From JAMHWF01 sp964371405 (GTDB taxonomy: Bacteria > Pseudomonadota > Gammaproteobacteria > Burkholderiales > Burkholderiaceae_C), in the NCBI GenBank assembly GCA_964371405.1, contig CAYJLV010000008.1, positions 1 through 64,000 of the forward strand: DNA of 64,000 bases, written 5' to 3'. The notes beneath the pieces were generated by a model, which had not been told where the DNA came from, ran no database searches, and was given only the letters and a program-made list of their open reading frames with translations. This document shows, piece after piece, positions 62,769 to 64,000 of the stretch. The position numbers were made by a program, and so were the translations under genes. Numbering within the stretch: position 1 is the stretch's first letter; the number at the start of each line of letters is the position of its first letter.

Positions 62769-63739
62769 GGCGCGCTGCGCCTCCCCAGATGTTGCGGCAG
62801 CGCGCCGCCGCTGCGCAGCCGCGAGCGCTGGCGTCGCAGGTCGACGAAGCGCAGCATCGCGTCGAGCAGGTCGTCGTCGGTCGCGAGTTCGAGCGCATCG
62901 ACGCCGGCGCGCTGGAAGGCGGCGCGCAACTCGGCCTCGCGCCGCTCGGCGGCGGCGGCGAAGCGTTTGCGAAAGCGCCGGTCGTGCGTGTCGACGAACA
63001 GCTGCTCGCCGGTCTCGGCGTCCTGCATCACGACCAGGCCCAGGTCGGGCAGCTCCATCTCGAGCGGATCGTAGAGCCGCACGGCGACGACGTCGTGGCG
63101 CCGCGCCAGGCGCGCCAGCGTGTCGGCCCAGCCCGGCGCGCTGATGAAGTCGGAGACGACGAAGACGAGCGAGCGCCGGCGCAGCATCGGCAGCGCGGAC
63201 TGCAGGAAGGCCTGCAGGTCGGTGCCGGTCGATGGCCCGGCCGCCGGCGCGTTGCGCATGCGGTGCAGCACGTGCAGCACGTGGCGGCGGCCGTTGCGCG
63301 GCGGAATCACGGCGTCGAGCCGGTTGCCGTAGAACAGCGCGCCGACGCGATTGCCGCGGCGCGACAGCAGGTGCGCGAGCACGGTGACGAACTCGCTGGC
63401 GACGTTGACCTTCTCGAGCCGCGCCGAGCCGAAGCGCACCGACGGGCTCACGTCGAGCAGGAACCAGGCGTTGAGCTCGCGGTCCTCTGTGTACTCGCGC
63501 ACGTAGGGCGTCTGCAGTCGCGCCGTGACGTTCCAGTCGATGTGGCGCACGTCGTCGTGGTGCTGGTACTCGCGCAGGTCGGCCAGGTCGATCCCGCCGC
63601 CGCGGAACAGCGTGCGGTAGTCGCCGTGCAGCAGCCCGTCGAGCCGCCGCACGACGGTCCACTCGAGGCGGCGCAGCGCCGCCTCGGGCAGCTCAGGCCG
63701 CGAGGCCGGGGGCGCGGGCGCCGCTGCCGACTCTGACAT
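62765..63739 (-). CDS. DUF58-domain protein
   Basis: 324-residue protein. The DUF58 segment (about residues 80-115) contains DLREYQHHDDVRHIDWNVTA, given here whole, followed by EYTEDRELNAWFLLDVSPSV that resembles a degenerate vWA start (LLDVSPS). It is a cytoplasmic member of the MoxR-DUF58-vWA module. The start at 63739 overlaps the end of the MoxR reading frame by 47 bases, longer than the usual four; a later start is possible but would remove N-terminal conserved sequence. Function unknown beyond association. Confidence 0.92.
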   Translation of the reverse strand: MSESAAAPAPPASRPELPEAALRRLEWTVVRRLDGLLHGDYRTLFRGGGIDLADLREYQHHDDVRHIDWNVTARLQTPYVREYTEDRELNAWFLLDVSPSVRFGSARLEKVNVASEFVTVLAHLLSRRGNRVGALFYGNRLDAVIPPRNGRRHVLHVLHRMRNAPAAGPSTGTDLQAFLQSALPMLRRRSLVFVVSDFISAPGWADTLARLARRHDVVAVRLYDPLEMELPDLGLVVMQDAETGEQLFVDTHDRRFRKRFAAAAERREAELRAAFQRAGVDALELATDDDLLDAMLRFVDLRRQRSRLRSGGALPQHLGRRSAP

Positions 63740-64000
63740 GGCTGTCCAGCGGTTTGTCGGGCGCCGGCAGTTGCGCCAGCACGCGATGGATGATCTGGTC
63801 GGCGCTCTGACCGTCGGCCAGCGCCTCGTACGACAGGATCAGGCGGTGCCGCAGCACGTCGGGCACGAGATCGACGACGTCTTCGGGCAGCACGTAGGCG
63901 CGTCCGCGCAGGAAGGCGAGCGCGCGCGCGCCTTCTATGAGGTGGATCGACGCGCGCGGGCTGGCGCCGTAGGTCAGCCAGCGCTTGAGCTCGGCGAGGC
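63693..64000 (-). CDS. MoxR-family AAA ATPase, C-terminal fragment
   Basis: C-terminal part only; the gene runs off the right edge. The visible peptide reads ELKRWLTYGASPRASIHLIE, then ARALAFLRGRAYVLPEDVVD and VLRHRLILSYEAL, the hallmark C-terminal lid region of MoxR ATPases (sensor 2 Arg in GASPRA). MoxR proteins act as chaperone-like ATPases with vWA partners. The stop (63693-63695) lies inside the DUF58 gene, so the three genes are one operon. Walker motifs are outside the window. Confidence 0.93.
   Translation of the reverse strand, partial: LAELKRWLTYGASPRASIHLIEGARALAFLRGRAYVLPEDVVDLVPDVLRHRLILSYEALADGQSADQIIHRVLAQLPAPDKPLDSHVRVGSGARAPGLAA

Overview
The window looks like the replication-origin region of a very GC-rich betaproteobacterial chromosome, most probably order Burkholderiales (Rubrivivax / Leptothrix / Methylibium type). 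The grounds are gene content and order (mnmE, yidC-yidD-rnpA-rpmH facing away from dnaA-dnaN-gyrB with no recF between dnaN and gyrB; gatAB; kdsD-kdsC-lptC beside a CPA2 antiporter) and strong G/C bias in third codon positions. The family assignment is inference. No rRNA, tRNA, CRISPR array, prophage or insertion sequence was recognised.

Layout, left: 1-4.6 kb has the end of gatA, gatB, pyrE with a DUF4124 gene, exonuclease III and a small hypothetical gene. 4.6-8.6 kb (minus strand) has an M48 peptidase, an AmpG-like permease and an ECF sigma / anti-sigma pair. 8.7-14.8 kb has a flavin reductase and a complete peptide-type ABC importer, with the binding protein divergent from permease-permease-double ATPase. 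14.9-17.4 kb holds two small ORFs ended by a terminator, an HDOD protein, a TauE/SafE-type permease and a 25-codon ORF directly before a terminator. 17.5-21.1 kb has an aldehyde dehydrogenase divergent from an AraC-type regulator and a glycine-rich RRM protein. 21.2-27.6 kb has an SDR, lptC, kdsC, kdsD, a Kef-type antiporter, apt and a cyclic-nucleotide-binding protein.

27.8-33.6 kb is a heavy-metal RND efflux operon in the order fusion protein - pump - DUF3240 - outer-membrane factor, with looser GC bias than its neighbours. 33.6-43.6 kb is the origin block, where transcription diverges around 38.0-38.2 kb, the site of the only consensus DnaA box found. 44.1-46.7 kb is an unusual three-gene operon with start/stop overlaps at both junctions: a hexad-repeat beta-solenoid protein, a GNAT-like protein and a tandem universal stress protein. 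It is the best candidate here for an undescribed system.

46.7-64 kb has a GlsB/YeaQ membrane protein, an M48 lipoprotein, a ybhN-clsB-ybhP phospholipid cluster interrupted by a 10-N assembly gap, serA, a LapA-like membrane protein, a hemerythrin protein, an azoreductase/pirin pair with a divergent LysR regulator, an HAE-type RND pump with its fusion protein, and a MoxR-DUF58-vWA cluster running off the right edge.

Codon overlaps suggest tight translational coupling within the ABC importer, the metal efflux operon, the solenoid-GNAT-USP operon, the HAE pump pair and the MoxR-DUF58-vWA cluster.
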